A stretch of DNA of 17,927 nucleotides. It comes from Chitinophagales bacterium (GTDB taxonomy: Bacteria > Bacteroidota > Bacteroidia > Chitinophagales > Chitinophagaceae). The stretch spans positions 1-17,927 of the forward strand of contig JAATGW010000119.1 of NCBI GenBank assembly GCA_015654495.1, read 5' to 3'. Positions 8,401 to 14,860 of this stretch are shown one piece after another. The position numbers and the translations under genes were made by a program. A model generated the notes under the pieces. It did not search any database. It worked only from the letters and a program-made list of their open reading frames with translations, and had not been told where the DNA came from. Within the stretch, counting starts at the first letter, position 1. Each line of letters starts with the position of its first letter.

Positions 8401-9166
8401 CTCTCAGAAAAGGTTTGCCATCCTTATATGAAAATTCAAATTTTTTCTCCCAGCCAGCATCATTCATACTATAACCGTAGGCTTCGAGCAATTTGTTTTT
8501 TTCCTTTTCCCAGTTTCGTATTGAATCAAAATAAAAAGGTCCGTAAGCATTTAACAATTGAAGAAACAGAACTGTTTTGTGTACGCAAAGCGGATGGTGT
8601 TCATCAGTACATTTACAGGAGGTATCAAAATTTCTTTCCTCATTTTTCTGAATCACAACCGGGAAAACATCACCTTCCATTTCAAGCCTTGCTTCCACGC
8701 GTTCATCTTTTGCGAGAACGATATTGGCTTTCTGTGTCCTTAGTAATTTTTCGGCGGCTTCATAAGATTCAGGTGAGGTCAGGTACCGGATACTCTTCAA
8801 ATCCAGGTTTTTCATTTTCACCACGGTATGCCGCTGATGATAAATAATACTTCTGTCGCCAAGGATATTTTTATCGAGTAATTCCTGTAATTGCAAAAGC
8901 GCAGCCGCCTCATGCCTGCAGATATCGCCCAGGTTATAAGGGCAGGAGCAGCGTAGTGCCATGGTACGGGGATCCTTGTATTTCTGAATGGTAACTTTAT
9001 AAAAAGTGCTGTAGTTATCATCTTTTACGCGGAAAGTTACCGCTCCCATTAACTCATCATGTTCTACAAATTCAACATAGCCGATGGCATGTATCTTTTT
9101 TCCCCTGCGAATCACCTCATCGGTGCCATTATTATAGACAAATTTCAATAGGTGTGATAATGCCAT
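5405..9166 (-). CDS. SNF2-family helicase/ATPase with two SWIM zinc motifs
   Basis: A 1253-residue DNA-dependent ATPase of the Swi2/Snf2 superfamily, expected to remodel protein-DNA complexes or assist transcription or repair. Two SWIM-type motifs CxCx7CxH occur near the N-terminus: C73, C75, C83, H85 and C184, C186, C194, H196. A long middle region (~200-780) is not recognised by motif. The helicase core begins at about 797 (LRPYQVAGYHW). It has Walker A GLGKT at 820-824 (K823), DESQ at 914-917, SGTPLQN, FILRRTKEQV, a second RecA lobe with LISLKAGGVGLNLTAAD, and the arginine-finger motif DRTHRIGQ ending near 1199. All core motifs look intact. It is flanked by unrelated genes and probably transcribed alone; defence-island partners are absent, so a housekeeping role is more likely. 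Confidence 0.92.
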   Translation of the reverse strand: MALSHLLKFVYNNGTDEVIRRGKKIHAIGYVEFVEHDELMGAVTFRVKDDNYSTFYKVTIQKYKDPRTMALRCSCPYNLGDICRHEAAALLQLQELLDKNILGDRSIIYHQRHTVVKMKNLDLKSIRYLTSPESYEAAEKLLRTQKANIVLAKDERVEARLEMEGDVFPVVIQKNEERNFDTSCKCTDEHHPLCVHKTVLFLQLLNAYGPFYFDSIRNWEKEKNKLLEAYGYSMNDAGWEKKFEFSYKDGKPFLRVLDPTVKRVELPATSSKPRPVIAQREEIEPAPEVEIVPEDTRLGIVFNMHHKQFPGFAVEVITGEMNSQGTAYSGKVVKLDLGKFIPTETMSEEETNLLQSLRKFHASEINKYVSRNSPFSGIWENIIHTEEDGLPGDTESLITEYFYPKLKKLFVEQLGKSLFFRLPQAKSFTTANLEPVAISTSTMVPSFTVELVNKKYKVTCRALVNELDIDLTDNEWQSDLVVMYNNCLYLWDKEEDYAAVREFFSFNKKEIGKDQWKDFLHKTLIPLSRNYRMEFDKAIIREVRDGEPEIRLTLQEKGEYLVFNPGFAYKGYEVRYSEKDTIILPVDDQVMIIHRNKPAEIQFIKKLEGLHSNFIRPEGNASLVLKGTDVLKNNWFFLFVDAMKELEVPVTGFDVLRNFRFNTAKPNTRIRINSGTDWFDASVDVIFGDQQVSIAEIKRALTNKQQFVQLNDGTLGILPEEWLKKYSLLFRVGEGKQDKLRLSKYHLSVIDELYDNRDETEVMIRLEEKYDRLRSFNRISEVDPPQALNHILRPYQVAGYHWLNYLSEVGWGGILADDMGLGKTVQALSFMQYFKEKNGSLKALVVCPTTLMFNWENEIRKFTPNLDHIIHHGGDRSRDKKMFDETDVVITTYGTLRSDIRMLVDVMFDYVVLDESQAIKNPQSKVTRAASLLNAKSRLCMSGTPLQNNTFDIYAQMNFLNPGMLGSVEFFRNEFATPIDKFGEPDQKEHLRKLLYPFILRRTKEQVAKDLPDKTETILFCEMEDEQRKIYDAYRNDYRNKILGVISEQGIDKSQLTILQGLMKLRQICDSPAIMNEPEKYPNISIKLEELGREISENISNHKALVFSQFLGMLALIREKLTELGVPYEYFDGSTSAIDREKAIQRFQNDSTVRVFLISLKAGGVGLNLTAADYVYIVDPWWNPAVEQQAIDRTHRIGQTKNIFAYRMICKDTIEDKILQLQERKRALARDLIADDTSFVKSLSREDVEYLFS

Positions 9167-9251
9167 AAGTTGGTAATAACTGAAATGATCAAACGCACTT
9201 ACCCACCCCCTCAGGTACGGAAAAACTCCTGCTACAGAAAAGGGTAATCTG

Positions 9252-9259
9252 CAAAACTA
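9252..9259 (-). promoter_or_regulatory. Candidate -7 promoter box of the SNF2 gene
   Basis: On the minus strand the bases read TAGTTTTG, matching the Bacteroidota -7 consensus TAnnTTTG. It lies about 85 nt upstream of the helicase ATG in the 187-bp gap after the SDR gene. No clear -33 TTTG was found at the expected distance, so confidence is low. The rest of this gap holds nothing else I can support. Confidence 0.3.
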
Positions 9260-9353
9260 AATGAAAATAGACATGCGGAAAGAAGCTGAACATGAATTTT
9301 TAATTTCAGCTGAGAATCTGAAACTAAGCGCAGAATGTCGTATCTTGAGGGAT

Positions 9354-10154
9354 TTATTTTTCCGACTCCACTTCATGAAAATGTTTGTCTCCCGGCGATG
9401 GACTTACTGATGTCCAGCCACCATCCACAACAAGCGTTTGACCGGTAATATGATTTGATTCAGGCGATACCAGGAACAGGGCGGCGTGGGCAATATCTTT
9501 GGTTCTGGCCGGTTTACCCAATGGAGTCAGTTCCCGCCAGGTTTCCTCGTAACCGGGATCTGTGGCAAGGGTTCTTTCTGTCAGCGTTGCGCCAGGAGCA
9601 ATCGCGTTAATGGTAATTCCAAAAGGAGACAATTCAAGTACAAGGTTTTTTGCCAGCATCTGTAAGGCTGATTTTGTCATTGCATAGGCAGCCAGGTGTT
9701 TATGTGCCTGCTGTCCCGTAACTGATGACATCAGCAGGATACTTCCGCCGCTGCCCTGCTCACGCATCCGTATAGCCGCTGTTTGTGTAAGGAAAAAACT
9801 TCCGCTCATATTCAGCTGAAATACCTGTTGCAATGCCTCCGGGGAATAAGTAAAGAAATCCCCAAAAAGTGTAATACCGGCATTAGCAATCACAATGTGT
9901 ATTCCGCCAAAGGAGCTTACGGCTTCTTCCACCATCTTTCTTATAAAAACGATATTTCCTGCATCGCCCGGAAATGCTTTACAAACGCCACCCTCATCGT
10001 TTATCGCTGCTGCGGCTGTTCGGGCAAGATTTTCATCGGCATCGTTGAGCAATACAGAAGCTCCTTTCAATGCCAGCTGCCTGGCTATTTCAAAACCAAT
10101 TCCCTGGCCGGCTCCTGTTACAACCGCCGTTTTTGATACAAATAATCGCTCCAT
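9354..10154 (-). CDS. Short-chain dehydrogenase/reductase, probably sugar or sugar-acid linked
   Basis: A 266-residue classical SDR that oxidises or reduces a hydroxyl or carbonyl with NAD(P). The cofactor motif TGAGQGIG is at 13-20, and D38 after the second strand favours NAD over NADP. NAG is at 91-93, N115 fits the catalytic Asn, S144 the catalytic Ser, and YAMTK gives Y157 and K161. The C-terminal GQTLVVDGG is the usual glucose-dehydrogenase-like ending. It starts 19 nt after the dehydratase stop, so the two are almost certainly co-transcribed. That pairing suggests it makes the aldonate or lactone precursor, or handles the keto product, for example as an aldose 1-dehydrogenase. The exact substrate cannot be read from the sequence. 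Confidence 0.85.
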   Translation of the reverse strand: MERLFVSKTAVVTGAGQGIGFEIARQLALKGASVLLNDADENLARTAAAAINDEGGVCKAFPGDAGNIVFIRKMVEEAVSSFGGIHIVIANAGITLFGDFFTYSPEALQQVFQLNMSGSFFLTQTAAIRMREQGSGGSILLMSSVTGQQAHKHLAAYAMTKSALQMLAKNLVLELSPFGITINAIAPGATLTERTLATDPGYEETWRELTPLGKPARTKDIAHAALFLVSPESNHITGQTLVVDGGWTSVSPSPGDKHFHEVESEK

Positions 10155-10173
10155 TATTCAAATTCAGTTTTCA

Positions 10174-11889
10174 TTAGTGTGAATCCCGGGTAACCGTACT
10201 TCCTGATCCTCCGGTAAGGAAGTCAAGGTCTGCTCCGAGATGTGCCTGGCAAACATGTTGCTGGTACAGCTGAACATATCCCCTGGTCTGCATATTATGC
10301 GCCGGTTTCCAGGCAGCTTTTCTTTTCTCAAGAATATCGCCCGCAACTTTTAATTCAAGAGATCTTTTTTCAACATCCAGCGTAATCAAATCGCCATTCT
10401 CAACCAATGCCAGCGGCCCTCCTTTGGCAGCTTCCGGTGACACATGCAATACAACAGTGCCAAAGCCGGTTCCGCTCATTCTCCCGTCTGATATACGCAC
10501 CAGGTCAGTAACGCCTTTATCAAGCAATTTTTTTGGCAAGGCCATATTACCTACTTCAGGCATGCCCGGATATCCAACCGGACCTACATTTTTCAAAACA
10601 AGAATGCTGTTTTCGTCAACATCCAGCGCAGGATCATCTATACGTGCATGATAGTCTTCAATATTTTCAAATACAATAGCTTTTCCGGTATGGTTCATCA
10701 GGTGGCTGCTTGCCGCACTTGGTTTTAGAACAGCTCCATCAGGGCAAAGATTTCCCCTGATAACGGCGAGACCGGTTTCGTTTTTAAATGGATGATCTGT
10801 GTCTGTAATCACATCCGGATTATATATTTCGGCATCGGAATAATTTTCTTTAAGCTTTCTGCCGTTTGCAGTAATTGCAGTATCATGCAATTTGCCATCA
10901 AGCTCTTTCATTACAGCAGGAAGCCCACCCGCATAATAAAAATCTTCCATAAAATATTTTCCTGAAGGCTGGAGATTTGCAAGCAGCGGAATTCCGAAAC
11001 TGAGCTTATCGAAATCCTGCAGTTCAAGTTCAACACCTATCCTGCCGGCAATTGCGAGTAAATGGATCACAAAATTTGTTGATCCTCCAATAGCCGCATT
11101 AATCATGATTGCGTTTTCGAATGCCTCACGGGTAAGAATATCCGAAAGTTTCAGATCTTCCTTTACCATTTCCACAATCCTTTTGCCCGAATACTGCGCT
11201 AATACTTTACGGCGGCTGTCAGCAGCAGGTATAGCTGCATTGGTTGGCAGGGTGAGGCCCAGAGATTCCACCATACAGGCCATTGTGGAAGCAGTACCCA
11301 TAACCGCGCAATGCCCGCGGCTACGGCACATACAGGCTTCTGCAACCGTCAGTTCCTCCTGCGTCATTTGTCCGCTCCTCACAGCGTCGTTGAAACGCCA
11401 TACATCGCTGGTACTGATATTTTTTCCTTCGTATTTGCCCGTCAGCATCGGTCCGCCTGAAACGACGATAGTCGGCACATTCACGCTACAGGCGCCCATT
11501 ACAAGCGATGGCGTTGTTTTGTCGCAACCGCAAAGCAGTACTACTCCATCTACCGGGTTGGCCCGGATAGATTCCTCCACATCCATGCTCGCCAGGTTAC
11601 GGTAGAGCATAGCCGTAGGCTTGATCAGCGTTTCACCGAGCGACATTACAGGAAACTCAACGGGAAAACCACCGGCAGCAATTACCCCTTTTTTTACCGA
11701 TTCCGCCAACTCGCGGAAATGCGCGTTACAGGGGGTAAGTTCACTCCAGGTATTGCAAATGCCAATCACTGGTTTTCCCCTGAATTCTTCATCAGGAATT
11801 CCCTGGTTTTTCATCCAGGCTCTGTAAATAAATCCGTCTTTTCCTGTACGTCCAAACCATCCCTGGCTCCTGAGTGAAGTTTCATTCAT
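10174..11889 (-). CDS. IlvD/Edd-family sugar-acid dehydratase, L-arabinonate-dehydratase-like
   Basis: A 571-residue Fe-S dehydratase that removes water from a sugar acid to give a 2-keto-3-deoxy acid. The opening (WFGRTGKDGFIYRAWMKNQG) and NTWSELTPCN resemble the L-arabinonate/D-xylonate dehydratase branch rather than branched-chain IlvD. C54, C122 (CDKTTP) and C194 (GHCAVMGTAS) align in spacing with the three [2Fe-2S] ligands of Rhizobium L-arabinonate dehydratase (recalled as C59, C127, C200). S472 in SDGRMSGT fits the catalytic serine, and K124 the lysine near the Mg site. It is the first gene of a two-gene operon with the SDR. No aldolase, transporter or further pathway enzyme is in the window. 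The substrate (arabinonate, xylonate, fuconate or other) stays open. The upstream gap is about 355 bp. Confidence 0.88.
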   Translation of the reverse strand: MNETSLRSQGWFGRTGKDGFIYRAWMKNQGIPDEEFRGKPVIGICNTWSELTPCNAHFRELAESVKKGVIAAGGFPVEFPVMSLGETLIKPTAMLYRNLASMDVEESIRANPVDGVVLLCGCDKTTPSLVMGACSVNVPTIVVSGGPMLTGKYEGKNISTSDVWRFNDAVRSGQMTQEELTVAEACMCRSRGHCAVMGTASTMACMVESLGLTLPTNAAIPAADSRRKVLAQYSGKRIVEMVKEDLKLSDILTREAFENAIMINAAIGGSTNFVIHLLAIAGRIGVELELQDFDKLSFGIPLLANLQPSGKYFMEDFYYAGGLPAVMKELDGKLHDTAITANGRKLKENYSDAEIYNPDVITDTDHPFKNETGLAVIRGNLCPDGAVLKPSAASSHLMNHTGKAIVFENIEDYHARIDDPALDVDENSILVLKNVGPVGYPGMPEVGNMALPKKLLDKGVTDLVRISDGRMSGTGFGTVVLHVSPEAAKGGPLALVENGDLITLDVEKRSLELKVAGDILEKRKAAWKPAHNMQTRGYVQLYQQHVCQAHLGADLDFLTGGSGSTVTRDSH

Positions 11890-12244
11890 ATGGTAAACTG
11901 TTTTTGAGAGATGCGATGTTGTCTTTACAACTGAAAGTAAAAATAAGATAAAATAGGCAGCAGGCAGCGGGCAGCAGGCAGCAGATTATTTCATAAATCA
12001 AAAAATAATTTAAAGCTGCTCTACAGTAGAATTTTATACTTCAATTTGATTATGGAAATTCTCTGAGTCACAGTGCGAGACAGCAAAAAACACCATTCCA
12101 GTTTATATATTTATTATTAATCCCAGAACAGTTTTTATTTAAAAAATAGTTTTGAAACTAATGTTTGTTACTTTCAGGCTGGTTGCTTTGAACAAAAACA
12201 TATAAATTTCATGCTGACAGAATTCCTTTCATGAAGGTGTGAAC
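11890..12244. other. 355-bp AT-rich intergenic region between comB and the dehydratase
   Basis: The region contains one heptad-repeat block (11956-11984) and is otherwise strongly AT-rich with no credible ORF. It must hold the dehydratase promoter if that operon is independent; I could not find a good minus-strand TAnnTTTG match. A second, inverted heptad block begins just beyond it inside the comB tail. Confidence 0.5.
11956..11984 (+). repeat. Heptad tandem repeat, GGCAGCA x4
   Basis: Four consecutive 7-bp units (GGCAGCA, GGCAGCG, GGCAGCA, GGCAGCA) plus one base. Only one unit differs, by a single base. It sits about 67 bp upstream of the dehydratase ATG. The same unit recurs in reverse orientation at 12253-12283. 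Confidence 0.85.
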
Positions 12245-13012
12245 TTATCTTCTGCCTGCTGCCTGCTGCCTGCTGCCTGCTGCTTTCCACAGCGCTTCAT
12301 CCCGAAACACTGGCAATACATTCGCAAGATCGGGAGAAAGACAGTGCCTGATATCTTTTTCGAGTCCGTAATTCATCAGCCGGTGAAAATGAGAGGCATC
12401 ATTAATTTTCATGAATTCAAAAAGATCCGGTTTCGCCTGCCGGTATAAGGTTTGTGCCATATGTGATGAATCACAATTAATGGAAAATTCCTGACCGATC
12501 CTGTCAACTACAGCGCCGGCAAAAAGAGTGTCTTCCATATTTACGCGGTCTTTCCACGCAGCGCAACCCAATATCACCGGTTTTTTTGAAGCGAGCAGAT
12601 AATCACATACTGCAGAAAGATTCAGAAAAGCGCCCGTGATTATTTCACATTTCCCCTGGGCCAGTGCCATATGTAAAAGCTTTGTACCATTGGTGGTTGT
12701 GAGAACCAGTTTCCGCCCGGCGACAAAAGATTCCGGATATTCAAACGGCGAATTTCCATAGGATAACCCTTCGGCCACCCTACCATCACGCTCACCTGCT
12801 GTAATGCCGTTGAGTTTTAAACCAAGCTCAATACAACGGGGCACTGAATCTACCGGCACTACACATTCTGCGCCATTAAAGAGGGCAGTGGCAATTGTAG
12901 AAGTAGCCCGAAGCACATCAATAATAACAACGATTGAATCATTTACATCATACAGATGCAATAATGCGGGTGATAAACAGGTATAAAGGGAAGGCAGGTT
13001 GGGCTTGGGCAT
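12245..13012 (-). CDS. comB: 2-phosphosulfolactate phosphatase family protein, with repeat-derived C-terminus
   Basis: ComB hydrolyses 2-phosphosulfolactate to sulfolactate, a step first known from coenzyme M synthesis and also found in many bacteria that do not make coenzyme M. The 255-residue protein carries the family blocks YTCLSPALLHLYD, IIDVLRATSTIATAL, GERDG, GNSPFEYP, LTTTNGTKLLH, GCAAWKDRVN, MEDTLFAGA and NCDSSHMAQTLY. The upstream TTG at 13018 is ignored in favour of the ATG at 13012, which still leaves a few residues before YTCLSP. The expected end (ANVLPVFR...) is followed by about a dozen residues translated from the heptad repeat, so the natural stop appears to have been lost. 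It is the third gene after gcvT and the SRPBCC gene, 37 nt downstream. Function in this organism, perhaps in sulfonate metabolism, is inferred. Confidence 0.87.
   Translation of the reverse strand: MPKPNLPSLYTCLSPALLHLYDVNDSIVVIIDVLRATSTIATALFNGAECVVPVDSVPRCIELGLKLNGITAGERDGRVAEGLSYGNSPFEYPESFVAGRKLVLTTTNGTKLLHMALAQGKCEIITGAFLNLSAVCDYLLASKKPVILGCAAWKDRVNMEDTLFAGAVVDRIGQEFSINCDSSHMAQTLYRQAKPDLFEFMKINDASHFHRLMNYGLEKDIRHCLSPDLANVLPVFRDEALWKAAGSRQQAAGRR
12253..12283 (-). repeat. Heptad tandem repeat, TGCCTGC x4.4, inverted relative to 11956-11984
   Basis: Four perfect TGCCTGC units and a partial TGC on the plus strand, which is GCAGGCA on the minus strand: the same heptad as the other block, in inverted orientation about 270 bp away. 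It lies inside the last codons of comB and writes that protein's tail (AAGSRQQAAGRR). Confidence 0.85.
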
Positions 13013-13049
13013 TCTCAATAATTCTGAAAAAAGGCAAAGATAAGCGCGC

Positions 13050-13523
13050 TCATCCTATAATTGCCCTCCACTTATCGCTTTCTGCATAATTACGGATGAG
13101 TTCATTTTTTTTATGCAGAAAAGCTTCCAGGTATTTTTTCAGAAACATCGGTGCCGCAATACTACCGATAATATCACGGGGACCTTCAAATTCCACCATA
13201 TCGATCATGATTGTTCCATTTTCGGTTTTTTTAAAATGGTGTTCATGCGAATAACTTTTTAAATCGCCCTTCACCTGTAACTCCTGGTACATGCCTGGCT
13301 TTTCCATTTCAATAACACGGGTTGTAAGCATCCGTAATTTGCCGAGGTGTTTTGCTTTCCAGGTGATAGACTCACCTTTTCCTATTAAAACTGATGAAGT
13401 ATCGGAAAGGATCTGTTCTTTTCCTGCAGCAATCGCTTTTTTTAAGAGGGTGATATTCCGGCTGAGGTCAAATACCCTTTCTATAGGGGCATTAATGAAA
13501 GTAGTGATATGGATTTTTGACAT
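13050..13523 (-). CDS. SRPBCC (START-like) ligand-binding family protein
   Basis: A 157-residue single-domain protein. The N-terminal strand HITTFINAPIERVFDLSRNI and the C-terminal helix (PMFLKKYLEAFLHKKNELIRN) are typical of the polyketide-cyclase-like SRPBCC fold, which holds hydrophobic ligands in a deep pocket. The strand MIDMVEFEGPRDIIG before that helix also fits. No catalytic residues are diagnostic, and no signal peptide or TM is seen. It lies 20 nt after gcvT and 37 nt before comB, so the three are likely one transcript, but nothing links their functions clearly. The ligand is unknown. Confidence 0.8.
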   Translation of the reverse strand: MSKIHITTFINAPIERVFDLSRNITLLKKAIAAGKEQILSDTSSVLIGKGESITWKAKHLGKLRMLTTRVIEMEKPGMYQELQVKGDLKSYSHEHHFKKTENGTIMIDMVEFEGPRDIIGSIAAPMFLKKYLEAFLHKKNELIRNYAESDKWRAIIG

Positions 13524-13543
13524 AACGGGTTTAATAAGGATGA

Positions 13544-14638
13544 TCAGCTCTGCTGGAAGAAGGGCATTTTCACGACGCGGGCTTTAATATTCTTATCCCG
13601 GATATCTATGAAAATCTCGTTACCTATCACAGCATGGTCTATCCGTACATATCCCATGCCAATTGCTTTATTGAGACTGGGAGATTGTGTGCCTGATGTA
13701 ACATTTCCTATCAGGTTTCCTTCAGCATCGCGGATTTTATAATGGTGCCTGGGAATTCCTTTGTCAACCATTTCAAAACCAACCAGTTTTTTTTCAACGC
13801 CATTTGCTTTCTGCCGGGCGAGGAATTCGCTGGCTGTGAATGGTTTAGTAAATTTTGTGATCCAGCCCAGCCCGGCTTCAAGGGGAGTGGTAAAATCATC
13901 TATATCATTTCCATAGAGGCAAAAACCCATTTCAAGACGCAGTGTGTCCCTGGCGCCCAACCCTATTGGTTTTAGTCCTTTTGGTCCGCCTTCTTTAAAA
14001 ATGGCATCCCAGATTCTGGCAGCAGCATCATCTTTGTCTTCAAAATAAATCTCAACGCCTCCGGCACCGGTGTACCCCGTTGCACTAACCAATACATTGT
14101 CCACTCCGGCAAATAATCCTTTGGTAAACGTATAATATTTAAGGTCCAGGATATCCATTTCGGTGAGTGGCTGTAATATTCTGGCCGCATTAGGACCCTG
14201 AATTGCGAGAAGGCAGGTTTTATCAGAAATATTATGCATCTCCACGTCGTCGGCATTATGCCTGCGAATCCATTCCCAGTCTTTTTCAATATTTGATGCG
14301 TTTACAACCAGCATGTAAACTTTGTTCTGCTCTATACAGTAAACGAGAAGGTCGTCAACAATACCGCCATTCTCATTTGTTAAAGAACTGTATTGTGCTT
14401 TTCCATTACTAAGTTTTGAAGCATCATTGGAAGTGACCCGCTGAATAAGGTCAAGGGCTTTATCGCCCTTCAGAATGAATTCTCCCATATGGCTTACATC
14501 AAATATGCCGGCATTATTTCTAACAGCCTGATGCTCATCGTTAATACCAGTATAAGAAATCGGCATATTATAGCCGGCGAATTCTGCCATTTTCGCTCCG
14601 AGAGCAATGTGCCGGGAAGTAAAAGGAGTTTGTTTCAT
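13544..14638 (-). CDS. gcvT: Aminomethyltransferase (glycine cleavage system T protein)
   Basis: The T protein moves the aminomethyl carbon from lipoyl-H protein to tetrahydrofolate, releasing ammonia. At 364 residues it has the usual length. Motifs in order: TPFTSRHIALGAKMAEFAG, FDVSHMGE at 46-53, TSNDASKL, GGIVDDLLVY at 91-100 (one of D95/D96 is the catalytic aspartate), SATGYTGAGGVEIY, LGARDTLRLEMG, YGNDID, TPLEAGLGW and GNVTSGTQSPSL. All are intact. The H and P protein genes are not adjacent, which is common in Bacteroidota. It is first in a likely operon with the SRPBCC and comB genes. A TATTTTTG box 20 nt upstream leaves too short a leader for a glycine riboswitch. Confidence 0.96.
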   Translation of the reverse strand: MKQTPFTSRHIALGAKMAEFAGYNMPISYTGINDEHQAVRNNAGIFDVSHMGEFILKGDKALDLIQRVTSNDASKLSNGKAQYSSLTNENGGIVDDLLVYCIEQNKVYMLVVNASNIEKDWEWIRRHNADDVEMHNISDKTCLLAIQGPNAARILQPLTEMDILDLKYYTFTKGLFAGVDNVLVSATGYTGAGGVEIYFEDKDDAAARIWDAIFKEGGPKGLKPIGLGARDTLRLEMGFCLYGNDIDDFTTPLEAGLGWITKFTKPFTASEFLARQKANGVEKKLVGFEMVDKGIPRHHYKIRDAEGNLIGNVTSGTQSPSLNKAIGMGYVRIDHAVIGNEIFIDIRDKNIKARVVKMPFFQQS

Positions 14639-14657
14639 GATGAATTTTATACGGGTG

Positions 14658-14665
14658 CAAAAATA
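14658..14665 (-). promoter_or_regulatory. Candidate -7 promoter box of gcvT
   Basis: The minus strand reads TATTTTTG, an exact TAnnTTTG match, 19 nt before the gcvT start codon. Transcription would begin about a dozen bases before the ATG, a short leader. No clear -33 element was found. The remaining ~195 bp toward the divergent diiron oxygenase gene hold no promoter I would defend. Confidence 0.35.
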
Positions 14666-14860
14666 GTGGCTTAATTTAAAAACCGGGATAAAAAGAACCG
14701 GCAGATTATAGTCAACTGTCAGTTAATAAGGTTAAAATATAAAACAGTCCTGCGGTTATCTCGAAAAATTTCAGAACTTGAATTGTATTAATTATTTTCA
14801 GACAAGGTCGGTTCAAACTAAATCTTTACCGGCAGGTAAACCAAAAACACCATCATACCC

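Noticed and set aside
9304..9323. TTTCAG...CTGAAA hairpin as a terminator for the SDR gene
   Set aside because: The stem is only 6 bp and AT-rich, and on the minus strand it is followed by an A-rich, not T-rich, stretch.
9354..10154. SDR as the OleD partner of the olefin/beta-lactone-like operon
   Set aside because: It is a classical short SDR about 5 kb away on the opposite strand, tightly paired with the sugar-acid dehydratase; OleD is an extended epimerase-like SDR.
10174..11889. Branched-chain dihydroxy-acid dehydratase (ilvD)
   Set aside because: The N-terminal motifs match the L-arabinonate/xylonate dehydratase branch, and no other ilv genes are adjacent.
11956..12283. CRISPR array
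   Set aside because: The units are 7-bp head-to-tail repeats without spacers, in two inverted blocks, with no cas genes nearby.
14639..14860. Glycine riboswitch upstream of gcvT
   Set aside because: The best promoter box leaves a leader of about a dozen bases, and no paired aptamer-like conserved core is visible in this 222-bp gap.
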